Source: an uncultured Clostridium sp. (GTDB lineage Bacteria > Bacillota > Clostridia > Clostridiales > Clostridiaceae). Taken from it: a stretch of DNA of 64,000 nt. The translations under genes were made by a program, and so were the position numbers. The notes under the pieces were generated by a model, which was not told where the DNA came from, ran no database searches, and worked only from the letters and a program-made list of their open reading frames with translations. This document shows positions 27,208 through 37,226 of this stretch, one piece after another. Location of the stretch: positions 11,200 through 75,199 of the forward strand of contig URGW01000015.1 in assembly GCA_900547475.1 (NCBI GenBank). Direction: 5' to 3'. Positions within the stretch are counted from its first letter, which is position 1; the number at the start of each line of letters is the position of its first letter.

Positions 27208-27636
27208 ATGGTTGAGGTAATTATTTGGATTTTAGTTGCTATCTTTGTAATTGCTATTGACGTTGTTACAAGTAGTTTTATTTTTATGTGGCTGTCAATT
27301 GGAGCTTTAGCTGCCATAATACTTTCTTTATTAGGTATATCAGTTTTGTGGCAAATAATAGCGTTTTTAATTGTTGGCGTCGTAACTATTTCTATTGGGT
27401 ATCCTTGGGCAAAGAAAAAATTTAAAGCTGACGTAAATCAGGTACTAACAATGGAGCAAACATATATTGGAAAAGAAATGGTTGCTACAGAAGATATGAG
27501 AGAAACATCAAAGATAAAAGTAAGCGGTATTTATTGGACTGCTTATAATAAGGGGAAAACTATAAAAAAAGGTGAAAAATATACCATTACAGGTATAGAA
27601 GGAAATAAATTAATTGTAAGTTTAAAGGAGGATTAA
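27208..27636 (+). CDS. NfeD-family membrane protein
   Basis: Start at ATG 27208 after GGGGGAAGAG; a TTG at 27190 precedes the ribosome site and is not likely. The 142 residues have three hydrophobic segments in the first 75 and a C-terminal OB-fold domain (YIGKEMVATEDM to the end) typical of NfeD1b proteins. It is paired with the SPFH gene one base downstream; such pairs organise membrane microdomains. Confidence 0.9.
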   Translation: MVEVIIWILVAIFVIAIDVVTSSFIFMWLSIGALAAIILSLLGISVLWQIIAFLIVGVVTISIGYPWAKKKFKADVNQVLTMEQTYIGKEMVATEDMRETSKIKVSGIYWTAYNKGKTIKKGEKYTITGIEGNKLIVSLKED

Positions 27637-27637
27637 T

Positions 27638-28582
27638 ATGACAGGATTAATATTTTTAGTAGCATTATTAGTAATTGTTTTCTTATTGCTATTATCATCA
27701 ATTAAAGTTGTTAACACAGGTTATTTATACGTAGTAGAAAGGTTAGGTCAGTTTCATAGAATTTTAGAGCCAGGATGGCATTTTATAATTCCAGGTATTG
27801 ATTTTGTAAGAAAAAAGGTATCAACTAAACAACAAATTTTAGATGTACCACCACAATCAGTTATTACTAAAGATAATGTTAAAATTTCAGTAGATAATGT
27901 TATATTCTACAAAATGCTAAATGCGAAAGATGCAGTATATAATATTGAAGATTATAAATCAGGTATAGTTTACTCAGCAACAACTAACATAAGAAATATC
28001 CTTGGTAATATGACATTAGATGAAGTATTAGCAGGAAGAGATAGTATTAATCAACAATTATTAGGTATTATTGACGAAGTTACAGATGCTTATGGTATTA
28101 AAGTACTATCAGTTGAAATTAAAAACATAATTCCACCAGCTGAAATACAACAAGCAATGGAAAAGCAAATGAAAGCTGAAAGAGACAAGAGAGCTATGAT
28201 TCTTCAAGCAGAAGGTTTAAGACAATCACAAATTGAAAAGGCTGAAGGAGAAAAGCAATCTAAGATTCTTGCAGCAGAAGCTGAAAAGGAAGCAAATATT
28301 AGAAGAGCAGAAGGTTTAAAAGAATCACAATTACTTGAAGCAGAAGGTAAAGCAAAGGCTATTGAACAAATAGCTATAGCAGAATCAGAAGCTATTAGAA
28401 AAGTAAATGAAGCTATTATTGAATCAGGAACTAATGAAACAGTTATAGCATTAAAGCAAGTTGAAGCTCTTAAGGAAATGGCTAATAATCCAGCTAATAA
28501 GCTTATATTACCAAATGAAACATTATCTTCACTTGGTAGCATAGCGGCTATTGGAGAAATGCTTAAGGGGAGCAAGGAATAG
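27638..28582 (+). CDS. SPFH/stomatin-like (paraslipin, QmcA-type) protein
   Basis: 314 residues. An N-terminal membrane anchor is followed by the SPFH domain (VVERLGQFHRILEPGWHF and VDNVIFYKM). A long Ala/Glu/Lys coiled coil (about 170-260) contains repeated AEGxxxS units such as EAEKEANIRRAEG. Paraslipins oligomerise on the membrane and scaffold proteases or microdomains. The AAGGAGG site lies inside the end of nfeD. Confidence 0.93.
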   Translation: MTGLIFLVALLVIVFLLLLSSIKVVNTGYLYVVERLGQFHRILEPGWHFIIPGIDFVRKKVSTKQQILDVPPQSVITKDNVKISVDNVIFYKMLNAKDAVYNIEDYKSGIVYSATTNIRNILGNMTLDEVLAGRDSINQQLLGIIDEVTDAYGIKVLSVEIKNIIPPAEIQQAMEKQMKAERDKRAMILQAEGLRQSQIEKAEGEKQSKILAAEAEKEANIRRAEGLKESQLLEAEGKAKAIEQIAIAESEAIRKVNEAIIESGTNETVIALKQVEALKEMANNPANKLILPNETLSSLGSIAAIGEMLKGSKE

Positions 28583-28603
28583 TTAGTTATTAATAAAAAT
28601 AAC

Positions 28604-28645
28604 AATGGGGCTGTGACACTAAATAATTAGTGTACAGTCCCATTT
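28604..28645. terminator. Bidirectional terminator
   Basis: ATGGGGCTGTGACACTAA pairs with TTAGTGTACAGTCCCAT with one mismatch and an ATAA loop, between the convergent SPFH and helD genes. Confidence 0.85.
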
Positions 28646-28652
28646 AAAAATT

Positions 28653-30830
28653 CTATGTATTAATTATAGTATATAAACTATTGTCTTTAGGAAGTACTGA
28701 TTCAAGTGAGGTATTTGTAAATATATGAAGTTCATGTAATGCTCTAGTACAAGCTGTATAGAATAAATGCTTATCTTCGCTAGATAAATAATTTTCACCA
28801 TCAGCTAAAATTACAGTATCAAATTCTAATCCTTTTGCTATATAAGATGATATTATATTAACTCCAGCCTTAAATTCACATTTATCACTTACTATTAAAT
28901 TTACATCAGTACCAATTGCTTTTAATGAAGAATAAAGTTTTTCACAGTTTTCTTTATTCTTACAAATAATAGCTATTGATTTAAATCCCTTATCTTTGAC
29001 TTCAGTAATTTTATTAGCAATCTTTTGATCTAAGTTATTGTTAACTAAATAAATATTAGGATTCTCTCCAATTCTATCAACAGCTTCAATAGGTTCATGT
29101 GTATCTAAAATATCCTTTGTAAAATTAGTTATATTTGCGGTTGAACGATAGCTTTTAGTTAATACTACAGTTTTAATGTCGTTAAAAATATTAGTAATAC
29201 CATCTCTGCTTTTTACATTTGAATGTTTATCAATTCTTTGATTTAAATCACCCATAATAGTTAAAGATGCATTTGGGAAGGATTTTTTAATTATTTCATA
29301 GAATAAAGGACTATAATCTTGACATTCATCTACAAGAACATGTTTCATGTTTCCATAGCTTCTAAAGCCTTCTAAAGCAGCCCTAATATAAATTATTGGA
29401 GTAATATCCTCATATTTAACCTCATTTTTGTTTAAAAAGTTTAAGGTGATATTTTTTATATCAGTTAAATCTAAATCACTATATTTTTCTATGTTATTCC
29501 AAAGTAATTTATATATAGCAACACTATCCAATGTATTAATCATAGAATCAACTTGAATATCAACTTGATTTTTACAGTAATCGTAGAAAGTTTTTTTATC
29601 CTCTACATAATCAAAATGTGAATTATCTTTTGAAGATAAATATTTATTTTCAACTTGTGAAAATAAACTTTGTTTAATAACATCAATTCTATTTAAGAAT
29701 GGAATATCTTTAAATCTTTCAAAGAATGTATTTTCAACAGATTTTTTACTAATTATTTGAGTTCCCTCAATTATTATTGGTTTAGCATTTGTTATGAGCT
29801 TTGGAATGTCTAGAGTAAAGTTATTTAACACATTCATAAATTCTAAAGTATTTTTATATTCCATAGATTTAGTTCTTTTGCTAAATTCATTTAAATCCTT
29901 TATGTTAGAGTAAATATAATCTAAATGATCATTTTTATTTTCATATAAATAATTTGTAGGTAAAAATCTTTTTGAATAAAGTTCAAAAGTAGTTTGACGA
30001 ATATTACTTTCTCCAAGTTCAGGTAATACATCAGATATATACTCTGCAAAAACTTCATTTGGACTAAATATTAAAATATTTTCTGCACTTAAATTTTTTC
30101 TGTGTTTATATAATAGATAAGCAGATCTATGTAGTGCTATAGAAGTTTTACCAGAACCAGCGGCTCCTTGTATAAATAATACTTTGCTATCATCACTTCT
30201 AATAATATCATTTTGTTCCTTTTGAATAGAAGCAACTATGTTTTTCATTTTATCTGTTGCATTTCCACTTAACATAGAAGTTAAAGCTTCATCACATAAA
30301 CTTTCGTTAGAGTTATGAATAAAAACTATTTCACCATTTTTTATATTATATTGTCTTGTAAATTCAATTTCACCATGAATTCTTCTAACTGGAGCATCAT
30401 AGTATGCAGGACCAGATTCAAAATCGTAAAACATATTAGCAACAGGGGAACGCCAATCAAATACAAAAATATCAAAGTTATCTTCATCTTCTACTGTAGA
30501 TAATCCTATATAAAAGCTTTCAGTACCTTCTCCATCTTCTTTAAAATCTAACCTTGCAAAGTAAGGATTAGATAGTTGTTTTTCTAAAGTTCTAATTCTT
30601 GAAATCTTCTTTGAATGAAGTTGTTCGTTTAAGGCTACTTGTCCACAGTTTTCATTAATTTCAATTTCATCAAGTTCATTTCTATTGTCCCAAAGAAATT
30701 TTCTATGCTTAATTATTTCTTTATCTTGTTCTTCACTAGAAGCACCATAACTTTTTAAAAGTTCATTTATTTTTTTTATTGTATTTTTTAAATATACTTT
30801 TTCATCATGTAGATCTTTTCCAACTAGCAT
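28653..30830 (-). CDS. helD: HelD-type RNA polymerase recycling ATPase
   Basis: 725 residues of UvrD/Rep-like superfamily 1. The long N-terminal arm (about 1-200) contains VFDWRSPVANMFYDF and precedes Walker A IQGAAGSGKTSIALHR, Walker B HVLVDECQDYS, and C-terminal motifs including LTKSYRST and GLEFDTVIL. HelD removes stalled RNA polymerase from nucleic acid using ATP. Length is in the normal range. Monocistronic, with AAGGAGA upstream. Confidence 0.9.
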   Translation of the reverse strand: MLVGKDLHDEKVYLKNTIKKINELLKSYGASSEEQDKEIIKHRKFLWDNRNELDEIEINENCGQVALNEQLHSKKISRIRTLEKQLSNPYFARLDFKEDGEGTESFYIGLSTVEDEDNFDIFVFDWRSPVANMFYDFESGPAYYDAPVRRIHGEIEFTRQYNIKNGEIVFIHNSNESLCDEALTSMLSGNATDKMKNIVASIQKEQNDIIRSDDSKVLFIQGAAGSGKTSIALHRSAYLLYKHRKNLSAENILIFSPNEVFAEYISDVLPELGESNIRQTTFELYSKRFLPTNYLYENKNDHLDYIYSNIKDLNEFSKRTKSMEYKNTLEFMNVLNNFTLDIPKLITNAKPIIIEGTQIISKKSVENTFFERFKDIPFLNRIDVIKQSLFSQVENKYLSSKDNSHFDYVEDKKTFYDYCKNQVDIQVDSMINTLDSVAIYKLLWNNIEKYSDLDLTDIKNITLNFLNKNEVKYEDITPIIYIRAALEGFRSYGNMKHVLVDECQDYSPLFYEIIKKSFPNASLTIMGDLNQRIDKHSNVKSRDGITNIFNDIKTVVLTKSYRSTANITNFTKDILDTHEPIEAVDRIGENPNIYLVNNNLDQKIANKITEVKDKGFKSIAIICKNKENCEKLYSSLKAIGTDVNLIVSDKCEFKAGVNIISSYIAKGLEFDTVILADGENYLSSEDKHLFYTACTRALHELHIFTNTSLESVLPKDNSLYTIINT

Positions 30831-31136
30831 TTTATCAATCTCCTTATAAATACGGTCATTAAATTTTAATGTTTATATTAATTTGTGTCAAGTAGATAAA
30901 TTTTAATTGAAAAAAATAGCAAAATATTGGCAGAAAATATAATAAAATTGTGATTGCATTGACCAATAAAATCATCTTTGTTAGCATAAAGGTATATAGA
31001 AAGATATAGCAAAATAACAAAGGTGAGATGTAGTTTATTCATAAAAAGAATCGATGAATTTAAAGAAAAAAGAAATATAAAGGAGGGATATTTTAGATTA
31101 AGAAATTAAAATTTTTATAGAAAATGGGGGAACTTT
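30831..31136. other. Intergenic region between helD and the fucosidase gene
   Basis: About 306 AT-rich bases between divergent genes. A possible plus-strand promoter is TTGACC (30959-30964), 17-bp spacer, TAGCAT (30982-30987). A purine-rich AAAGGAGGGA at about 31079 is too far from the fucosidase start to be its ribosome site; the GGGGGA at about 31127-31132 serves that. No small gene or RNA recognised. Confidence 0.5.
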
Positions 31137-34100
31137 ATGAGAAAAAAAGGAAAAAGAATTTTAGCAACAGTGCTATCTACAATAATGGTTACATCTTTAT
31201 GTCAGACAGCATTTGCAGAAGGAAATTCATATGAAAATTATAAGACTGATGAAAACGATTTAAAATTGTGGTATACAAAGCCAGCTTCCAAGGGTGCTGA
31301 AAATCTGACTGAAGATAATATGTGGCAAGAGTATACTTTACCAATAGGGAATGGTGATATTGGTGGAAATGTATATGGAGAAATTATTAATGAGCGTATA
31401 ACATTTAATGAAAAAACACTTTGGACAGGGGGACCAAGTGAAAGTCGTAAAGATTATAATGGTGGTAATTTAGAAACAGCTAGTGATGGTAGAGCAATGT
31501 CTGAGGTATTGAAAGAAATTAGAGAGCTATTTGCACTTCATACTGAAGAGGGAAATGCTAAAGCTAGTAAGTTATGTAATGAATTAGTTGGAACAGACAA
31601 AGGTTATGGAGCTTATCAAGCATGGGGAGAAATAAATCTTAACTTTAAAGATATTAATAAGAATAATGTTAAGAATTATATGCGTGATCTTGATTTAAAA
31701 ACTGCAATTTCATCTGTAAATTATACTGAAGGAGATACAAAATATACTAGAGAATATTTTGTAAGTCATCCTGATGATGTTATGGTTATAAGAGTTGAAG
31801 CAGATGGTAATGAAAAGCTTAACTTTGATGTAAGTTTTCCATCTAAACAAGGTGCAACAACAATAGTAGAAGATGATACTATTACATTAAAAGGACAAGT
31901 ATCTGATAATCAATTAAAATATAATTCACAATTAAAAGTTATAAGTGATAGTGGAAATATAATTGAAGGTAATAATAAATTAACAGTAGAAGAAGCAACT
32001 TCCGCAACAATTTATATATCAGCAGCTACAGATTATAAAAATGATTATCCAATTTATCGAACTGGAGAAACTGAAGATGAACTAAATGCTCGTGTTGAAG
32101 AGGTTATTTCAGAAGTAGTTAAGAAAAGTTATGATGAAGTAAAAGCTGATCATGTATCTGATTATAAAAGTATTTTTGATAGAGTTGATTTAGATTTAGG
32201 ACAAGCATTACCTAATATTCCAACAGATGAGCTTTTAAGTGGATATGGAAACAATACAGTTTCTGAAGATGCTAGAAGAGCTCTTGAGGTAATGTTCTTC
32301 CAATATGGAAGATATTTAACTATTGCATCTTCAAGAGAGGATTCACAACTTCCATCTAACTTACAAGGGGTTTGGAATAATAATAATAAACCTGCTTGGA
32401 GTTCAGATTATCATATGAATGTAAATCTTCAAATGAATTATTGGCCAACTTATTCTACAAATATGGCTGAATGTGCTACTCCTCTAGTTAATTATATTGA
32501 TTCACTAAGAGAGCCAGGACGTGAAACAGCAAGAATTTATGCTGGAGTAGAAAGTGCTAAGGATGAAAATGGAGAATATATTGAAGCTAATGGATTTATG
32601 GCTCATACTCAAAATACTCCATTTGGATGGACTTGTCCAGGATGGCTTTTTGATTGGGGATGGTCTCCAGCAGCAGTGCCATGGATATTACAAAATGTTT
32701 GGGAAATGTATGAATATACTGGTGATATTGAGTATATGAGAGATGTTATTTACCCAATTATGAAAGAAGAAGTTAACTTATATGAAAATATGTTAGTATG
32801 GGATGAAGTTCAACAAAGAATGGTTTCATCACCAACATATTCTCCAGAACATGGGCCAAGAACAGTTGGTAACACATATGAGCAAACTTTAATATGGCAA
32901 TTATATGAAGATACAATCAAAGCTGCAGAAGATTTAGGTGTTGATGCAGATAAGGTTGAAAAGTGGAAAGACACTCAATCTAAATTAGATCCAATTCAAA
33001 TTGGTGATGATGGTCAAATTAAAGAGTGGTATGAAGAAACTACTTTAAATAGTATTAAAAGTGAAGGATATAATCATAGACATATGTCTCATCTTTTAGG
33101 ATTATTCCCAGGAGATTCTATTTCAGTTGAAACTCCAGAACTTCTAGAGGCTGCTTTAGTATCATTAAATAATAGAACAGATGAATCTACTGGATGGGGA
33201 ATGGGACAAAGAATAAATTCTTGGGCTAGAGCAGGTCAAGGAAATAAGGCTTATGAATTATTAACTAAGCAATTAAAGAGAGTTGGAACAGGACAAGCTA
33301 ATGGAGGTGGTACTTACTCTAATCTTTGGGATGCACATCCACCTTTCCAAATAGATGGTAACTTTGGGGCAACAGCAGGAATAGCTGAAATGTTAATGCA
33401 AAGCAACATGGGATATATAAACTTTTTACCTGCACTTCCAGATGTATGGGATGATGGCTCATATGCTGGATTACTTGCAAGAGGAAACTTTGAAGTTGGT
33501 GCAAAATGGTCAAATGGAAAAGCTTATGAATTAACTATTAAATCTAACAATGGTGGAGAAGCTGTAGTTAAATATGATGGATTAAATCTTGCTACAGTAA
33601 CTAACTCTAAGGGAGAAAATGTAGAGTTTACAATAGTTGAAGAAGATAAGATTTCGTTTAATACAGAAGTAGGAGAAACTTATACTATAACTGAAATTCC
33701 TGTTGGTGAAAAGCTTTTAGATGCACCTACTGGATTAGTTGCAGAAAGAATAGAAAGTAATTCTGTAAACTTAGAATGGAATGCTATAGAAGGTGATGAT
33801 GTTACTTATAATGTATATCGTCAAATTGATAAAGGTGATGTTATAACTGTAGCAAAAGATATTAAAGAAGTAAGCTTTAAGGATACTAATGCACAAGATA
33901 TATTAGGTTCATTTAATTATATGGTTTCTGCAAATATTAGTGGAAAAGAAACAAAAGTATCTGAAGCTGTAAAAGTAAATGATTTAAGAAATATGGCTGG
34001 ATATATTGATGATAGGGATTCGCGTATTGTTTACTCTGGTAGCTGGAGTGATTGGAGTGAAAATACAAATCATGCAGGAACAATTAAGTTTATTGAAAAT

Positions 34101-36455
34101 CCAGTTGGTGGAGAAACAGCTACTTTAACATTCGTTGGTACAGGAATTGAAGTAATTAGCTGTACTAATTATGATAGAGGTGAGCTAGAAATTATTATTG
34201 ACGGTGTTAGCCAAGGTAAAGTTAGCACATATAGTTCAACTGCTAAAAGACAAGAGGTTGTATATTCTAATGAGGACTTAGAATATGGTAAGCATACAAT
34301 AGTCGTTAAAGCAACTAATACAAAGGTTGATGCTGCATCAAAAACAAAGGTAGAGTTTGATGCATTTAAAGTATTAGACACTTCATCTGTTAAGCCAACT
34401 TCAGTTTCAGTTAGAACTAAGTCTGGAATAACAACTATAAGTAAAGAAAATAGTTCAGTTCAAATGGTTGCTACAGTTCTTCCAAGTGAAGTAAGCAATA
34501 AGGAAGTAACATGGTCAGTAAATGATTCTAATATTGCAACTATTGATGAAAATGGATTATTAACAACTAAAAATATTAATGGAACTGTTACAGTAACAGC
34601 TACATCTAAAGAAGATGATTCTGTAAGTGGTTCAATTACTATAAAGGTAGTACTTCCAACAGTAACAGCTGAAGAAATTATAGTTGAAGATGGATATATG
34701 GATAATACTAAAAACCCTAATATAGAATGGGATGGAAACTGGAAAGTTTGGAATGGTGAATCCAATAGACATCATGGTGGAACTAAAACAGAAGCTACTA
34801 CAGGTGAAACGATAACTTATAAATTCACTGGAACAGGAATAGCAGTTTACTCTCAAAAGCATTCAGACTTCTCAAGCTTCGATATTTCAATAGATGGTGA
34901 AGCTAAAGGAAACTTTTCATTAGATGGAAGTGGTTCTGGTGATGACCAACAATTAGTTGCAGAATTTAAGGGATTAGAAAATGGTGAACACACTATATTT
35001 ATGAAGGCTGTAGATAGGGATGGAAAAACTAAAGTTAACTTAGATTACTTTAAGGTATTTAAAGCTATTAATGGTAATATAGTTGATAAATCAGAATTAC
35101 AAACAGAAATAGAAGAACAAAGTAATAAAGTTGAAGCTAACTATACAGAAGAAACATGGAGTGAATTTAAAGCTGCATATGATAAAGCTGTAGAAGTTAT
35201 GAATGATGATAATTCAACAGATGAAAATGTAACAAGTGCTTTAGCAGAACTTAAAGAAAAAGCAAATGGATTAGTAGCTCAAGAAGCACAGGGACCAGAA
35301 ATTCCAAGTAGTGCTAAGGTTGAAGCAATTGGAGTTGAAAGTAAGACATTAGTTCTTACATGGCCTTCAATAGATGGAGCATCAATCTATGAAGTTTATA
35401 AAGGTGAAACTAAGGTTGGTGAAACAGCTAATAATTACTATAGAGTTAATGAGTTAACTGCAGATACTGAATATAACTTTACTGTTAAGGCTGTAAATGA
35501 AGCTGGAAAAGCAACAGCATTTGAAGCTATAACTGTAAAAACAGAATCAGCTGTAGATATAGAGAGACCAAGCAATATAGAAGAAGTATCTGTAGAAGTT
35601 ACTTCAAAGACAAGTGCTAAAGTTTCATGGAGTGAAGCAACTGATAATATTGGAGTAGTTGGATATAAAGTTTATGTAAATGGAACTTTTAAGGCTGAAG
35701 TAGAAGGATTAAACTATATACTTGAGGGACTAGATGAAGGCGTTAAATATACAGTTAAAATAGTAGCTATAGATAAGGCGGGAAATGCTTCATTAATACC
35801 TGCAAGTGCAAGATTTATAATTAGAGATGAAGAGGTTCCACCAACAGAAGGTAACGGAGATAAAACTCAATTAATAAGTTTAATAGAGAAAATTGAAAGG
35901 CTAGACTCAAGTAATTATATAGCAAAAACTTGGGAAAAGTTAGCTACAGTTTTAGAAGAATCAAAAGCAGTAGCTGCTGATGAAAATGCTTCAGCAGAAG
36001 AAGTCTCAAAATCTTATGATAACTTGTTAAGAACATTCTTAGAATTAAGATTAAAGCCAAATAAAGATGCTTTAAATGAGTTAATCAAAAAAGTACAATC
36101 TTTAGACTCTAGTAAGTATACAAAGGAAAGTTGGAGTTATGTTGAAAAGGCAGTGGAAGAGGCTAATAAAGTGATGGAAAATGAAGATGCAACAGAAGAA
36201 GAAGTTGCAAAGGCTGAAGAAAATTTAAATATTGCAATTTCAGCATTAGAAATAGCATCAAATGATAGCACAAATAGTGCAACTAATAATGGAAGTAATA
36301 ATAAAGAGGATGGAAAAACAACATCAAATTCAAAGCTTCCAAAAACAGGTGGAACCAATGCTGTTTATATATTAATAGTAGGAGCTGCTTTAGTTGTTAC
36401 AGGTGGGGTATTCATGTTTACTAGAAAGAAAAAATCTGATAATACACCAAAATAA
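31137..36455 (+). CDS. Cell-wall-anchored GH95 alpha-L-fucosidase, multidomain
   Basis: 1772 residues. The signal peptide ends near AFAEG (about 28). The GH95 catalytic unit spans about 40-855, with putative substrate/catalytic residues N428 and N430 in HMNVNLQMNYW, E571 in YSPEHGPR and D740 in QIDGNFG. These line up with N421, N423, E566 and D766 known from Bifidobacterium AfcA. FN3 (about 862-950) follows, then a carbohydrate-binding-like domain (953-1083), Big_2 (1085-1172) and a second similar binding domain (1178-1312). The tail has FIVAR (1316-1380), two FN3 (1389-1562), two FIVAR (1575-1705), and LPKTG at 1734-1738 with helix and basic tail. It probably releases fucose from mucin or milk-type glycans at the cell surface. 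Confidence 0.93.
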   Translation: MRKKGKRILATVLSTIMVTSLCQTAFAEGNSYENYKTDENDLKLWYTKPASKGAENLTEDNMWQEYTLPIGNGDIGGNVYGEIINERITFNEKTLWTGGPSESRKDYNGGNLETASDGRAMSEVLKEIRELFALHTEEGNAKASKLCNELVGTDKGYGAYQAWGEINLNFKDINKNNVKNYMRDLDLKTAISSVNYTEGDTKYTREYFVSHPDDVMVIRVEADGNEKLNFDVSFPSKQGATTIVEDDTITLKGQVSDNQLKYNSQLKVISDSGNIIEGNNKLTVEEATSATIYISAATDYKNDYPIYRTGETEDELNARVEEVISEVVKKSYDEVKADHVSDYKSIFDRVDLDLGQALPNIPTDELLSGYGNNTVSEDARRALEVMFFQYGRYLTIASSREDSQLPSNLQGVWNNNNKPAWSSDYHMNVNLQMNYWPTYSTNMAECATPLVNYIDSLREPGRETARIYAGVESAKDENGEYIEANGFMAHTQNTPFGWTCPGWLFDWGWSPAAVPWILQNVWEMYEYTGDIEYMRDVIYPIMKEEVNLYENMLVWDEVQQRMVSSPTYSPEHGPRTVGNTYEQTLIWQLYEDTIKAAEDLGVDADKVEKWKDTQSKLDPIQIGDDGQIKEWYEETTLNSIKSEGYNHRHMSHLLGLFPGDSISVETPELLEAALVSLNNRTDESTGWGMGQRINSWARAGQGNKAYELLTKQLKRVGTGQANGGGTYSNLWDAHPPFQIDGNFGATAGIAEMLMQSNMGYINFLPALPDVWDDGSYAGLLARGNFEVGAKWSNGKAYELTIKSNNGGEAVVKYDGLNLATVTNSKGENVEFTIVEEDKISFNTEVGETYTITEIPVGEKLLDAPTGLVAERIESNSVNLEWNAIEGDDVTYNVYRQIDKGDVITVAKDIKEVSFKDTNAQDILGSFNYMVSANISGKETKVSEAVKVNDLRNMAGYIDDRDSRIVYSGSWSDWSENTNHAGTIKFIENPVGGETATLTFVGTGIEVISCTNYDRGELEIIIDGVSQGKVSTYSSTAKRQEVVYSNEDLEYGKHTIVVKATNTKVDAASKTKVEFDAFKVLDTSSVKPTSVSVRTKSGITTISKENSSVQMVATVLPSEVSNKEVTWSVNDSNIATIDENGLLTTKNINGTVTVTATSKEDDSVSGSITIKVVLPTVTAEEIIVEDGYMDNTKNPNIEWDGNWKVWNGESNRHHGGTKTEATTGETITYKFTGTGIAVYSQKHSDFSSFDISIDGEAKGNFSLDGSGSGDDQQLVAEFKGLENGEHTIFMKAVDRDGKTKVNLDYFKVFKAINGNIVDKSELQTEIEEQSNKVEANYTEETWSEFKAAYDKAVEVMNDDNSTDENVTSALAELKEKANGLVAQEAQGPEIPSSAKVEAIGVESKTLVLTWPSIDGASIYEVYKGETKVGETANNYYRVNELTADTEYNFTVKAVNEAGKATAFEAITVKTESAVDIERPSNIEEVSVEVTSKTSAKVSWSEATDNIGVVGYKVYVNGTFKAEVEGLNYILEGLDEGVKYTVKIVAIDKAGNASLIPASARFIIRDEEVPPTEGNGDKTQLISLIEKIERLDSSNYIAKTWEKLATVLEESKAVAADENASAEEVSKSYDNLLRTFLELRLKPNKDALNELIKKVQSLDSSKYTKESWSYVEKAVEEANKVMENEDATEEEVAKAEENLNIAISALEIASNDSTNSATNNGSNNKEDGKTTSNSKLPKTGGTNAVYILIVGAALVVTGGVFMFTRKKKSDNTPK

Positions 36456-36466
36456 TAAAAGTTAGA

Positions 36467-36520
36467 ATAGAGATTGTATCGAAATATAGTATTATAAATT
36501 TTGATACAATCTCTTCTTTT
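36467..36520 (+). terminator. Terminator of the fucosidase gene
   Basis: AGAGATTGTATC pairs with GATACAATCTCT across an AT-rich loop, ending in CTTCTTTT. Confidence 0.8.
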
Positions 36521-36575
36521 ATTAATGTGATTATAAATTATAATTTTATTCAAAGTAATATTATTAGATGAAATT

Positions 36576-37217
36576 TTAGCCACCTAATGTTATATCTTGG
36601 GTTGCATACCATTCTAATGCATCATAAACATGCTGAGGTTTAAAATCGGGCCAATAATCATTAACTACATAAAAATCTGAGTAAACAGATTGTATTGGTA
36701 AAAAACCACTTAATCTTCTTCTTCCTCCCCAACGTATTATTAAATCTATTCTAGATATATCTTTTGATTGTAAAGCTAAATCTAAATTTTTTCTTTTATT
36801 ATTTGTTTTTCTTGATAAATTTAAATCCCATTCCCATCCGTAGTTTACTAAGAAATTTACTTTTATTCCACCTTTACCAAATGTTTTTCTTTTAGTAAAG
36901 GGTAATAATTCTGTGGGAAAGCATGGTGACTCTGTATTCCCAATAACTAATAACTCGGCATCTTCATGAGAAAGTAATTTTACAGCATCTATACAAGCTT
37001 GTGTAAATGCTTCTTTTTGATTAGCTGGTCTTTTAGTATTATCTGTTGTAAAGCCGTAATAGGTAATTTCTTTAATACCTAATTTTTGACAAAGTTTAAA
37101 TAATAATAAACCAGGATTTATTCCTAAGTTATAACCTTTTTCTTTAGTTAGGCCGTTATTTTCAGCCCAGCGCCTATTTCCATCTGGAATTATTCCAATA
37201 TGATTAGGAAGTCTCAT
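36576..37217 (-). CDS. Undecaprenyl diphosphate synthase-family cis-prenyltransferase (diverged)
   Basis: Start ATG 37217, eight bases after AAGGAG; an in-frame GTG three codons earlier overlaps the site. The 213 residues contain IIPDGNRRWA with the catalytic Asp, GFTTDNTKRP in place of FSTENWKRP, and IRWGGRRRLSGFLPIQSVYSDFYV with WPDF, the allylic substrate region. It is shorter than typical UppS (about 245), and the RTSGE segment is altered to RWGGR. I infer a paralogue perhaps making a different chain length; the housekeeping uppS is expected elsewhere. Confidence 0.78.
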   Translation of the reverse strand: MRLPNHIGIIPDGNRRWAENNGLTKEKGYNLGINPGLLLFKLCQKLGIKEITYYGFTTDNTKRPANQKEAFTQACIDAVKLLSHEDAELLVIGNTESPCFPTELLPFTKRKTFGKGGIKVNFLVNYGWEWDLNLSRKTNNKRKNLDLALQSKDISRIDLIIRWGGRRRLSGFLPIQSVYSDFYVVNDYWPDFKPQHVYDALEWYATQDITLGG

Positions 37218-37226
37218 TTGATTCAC

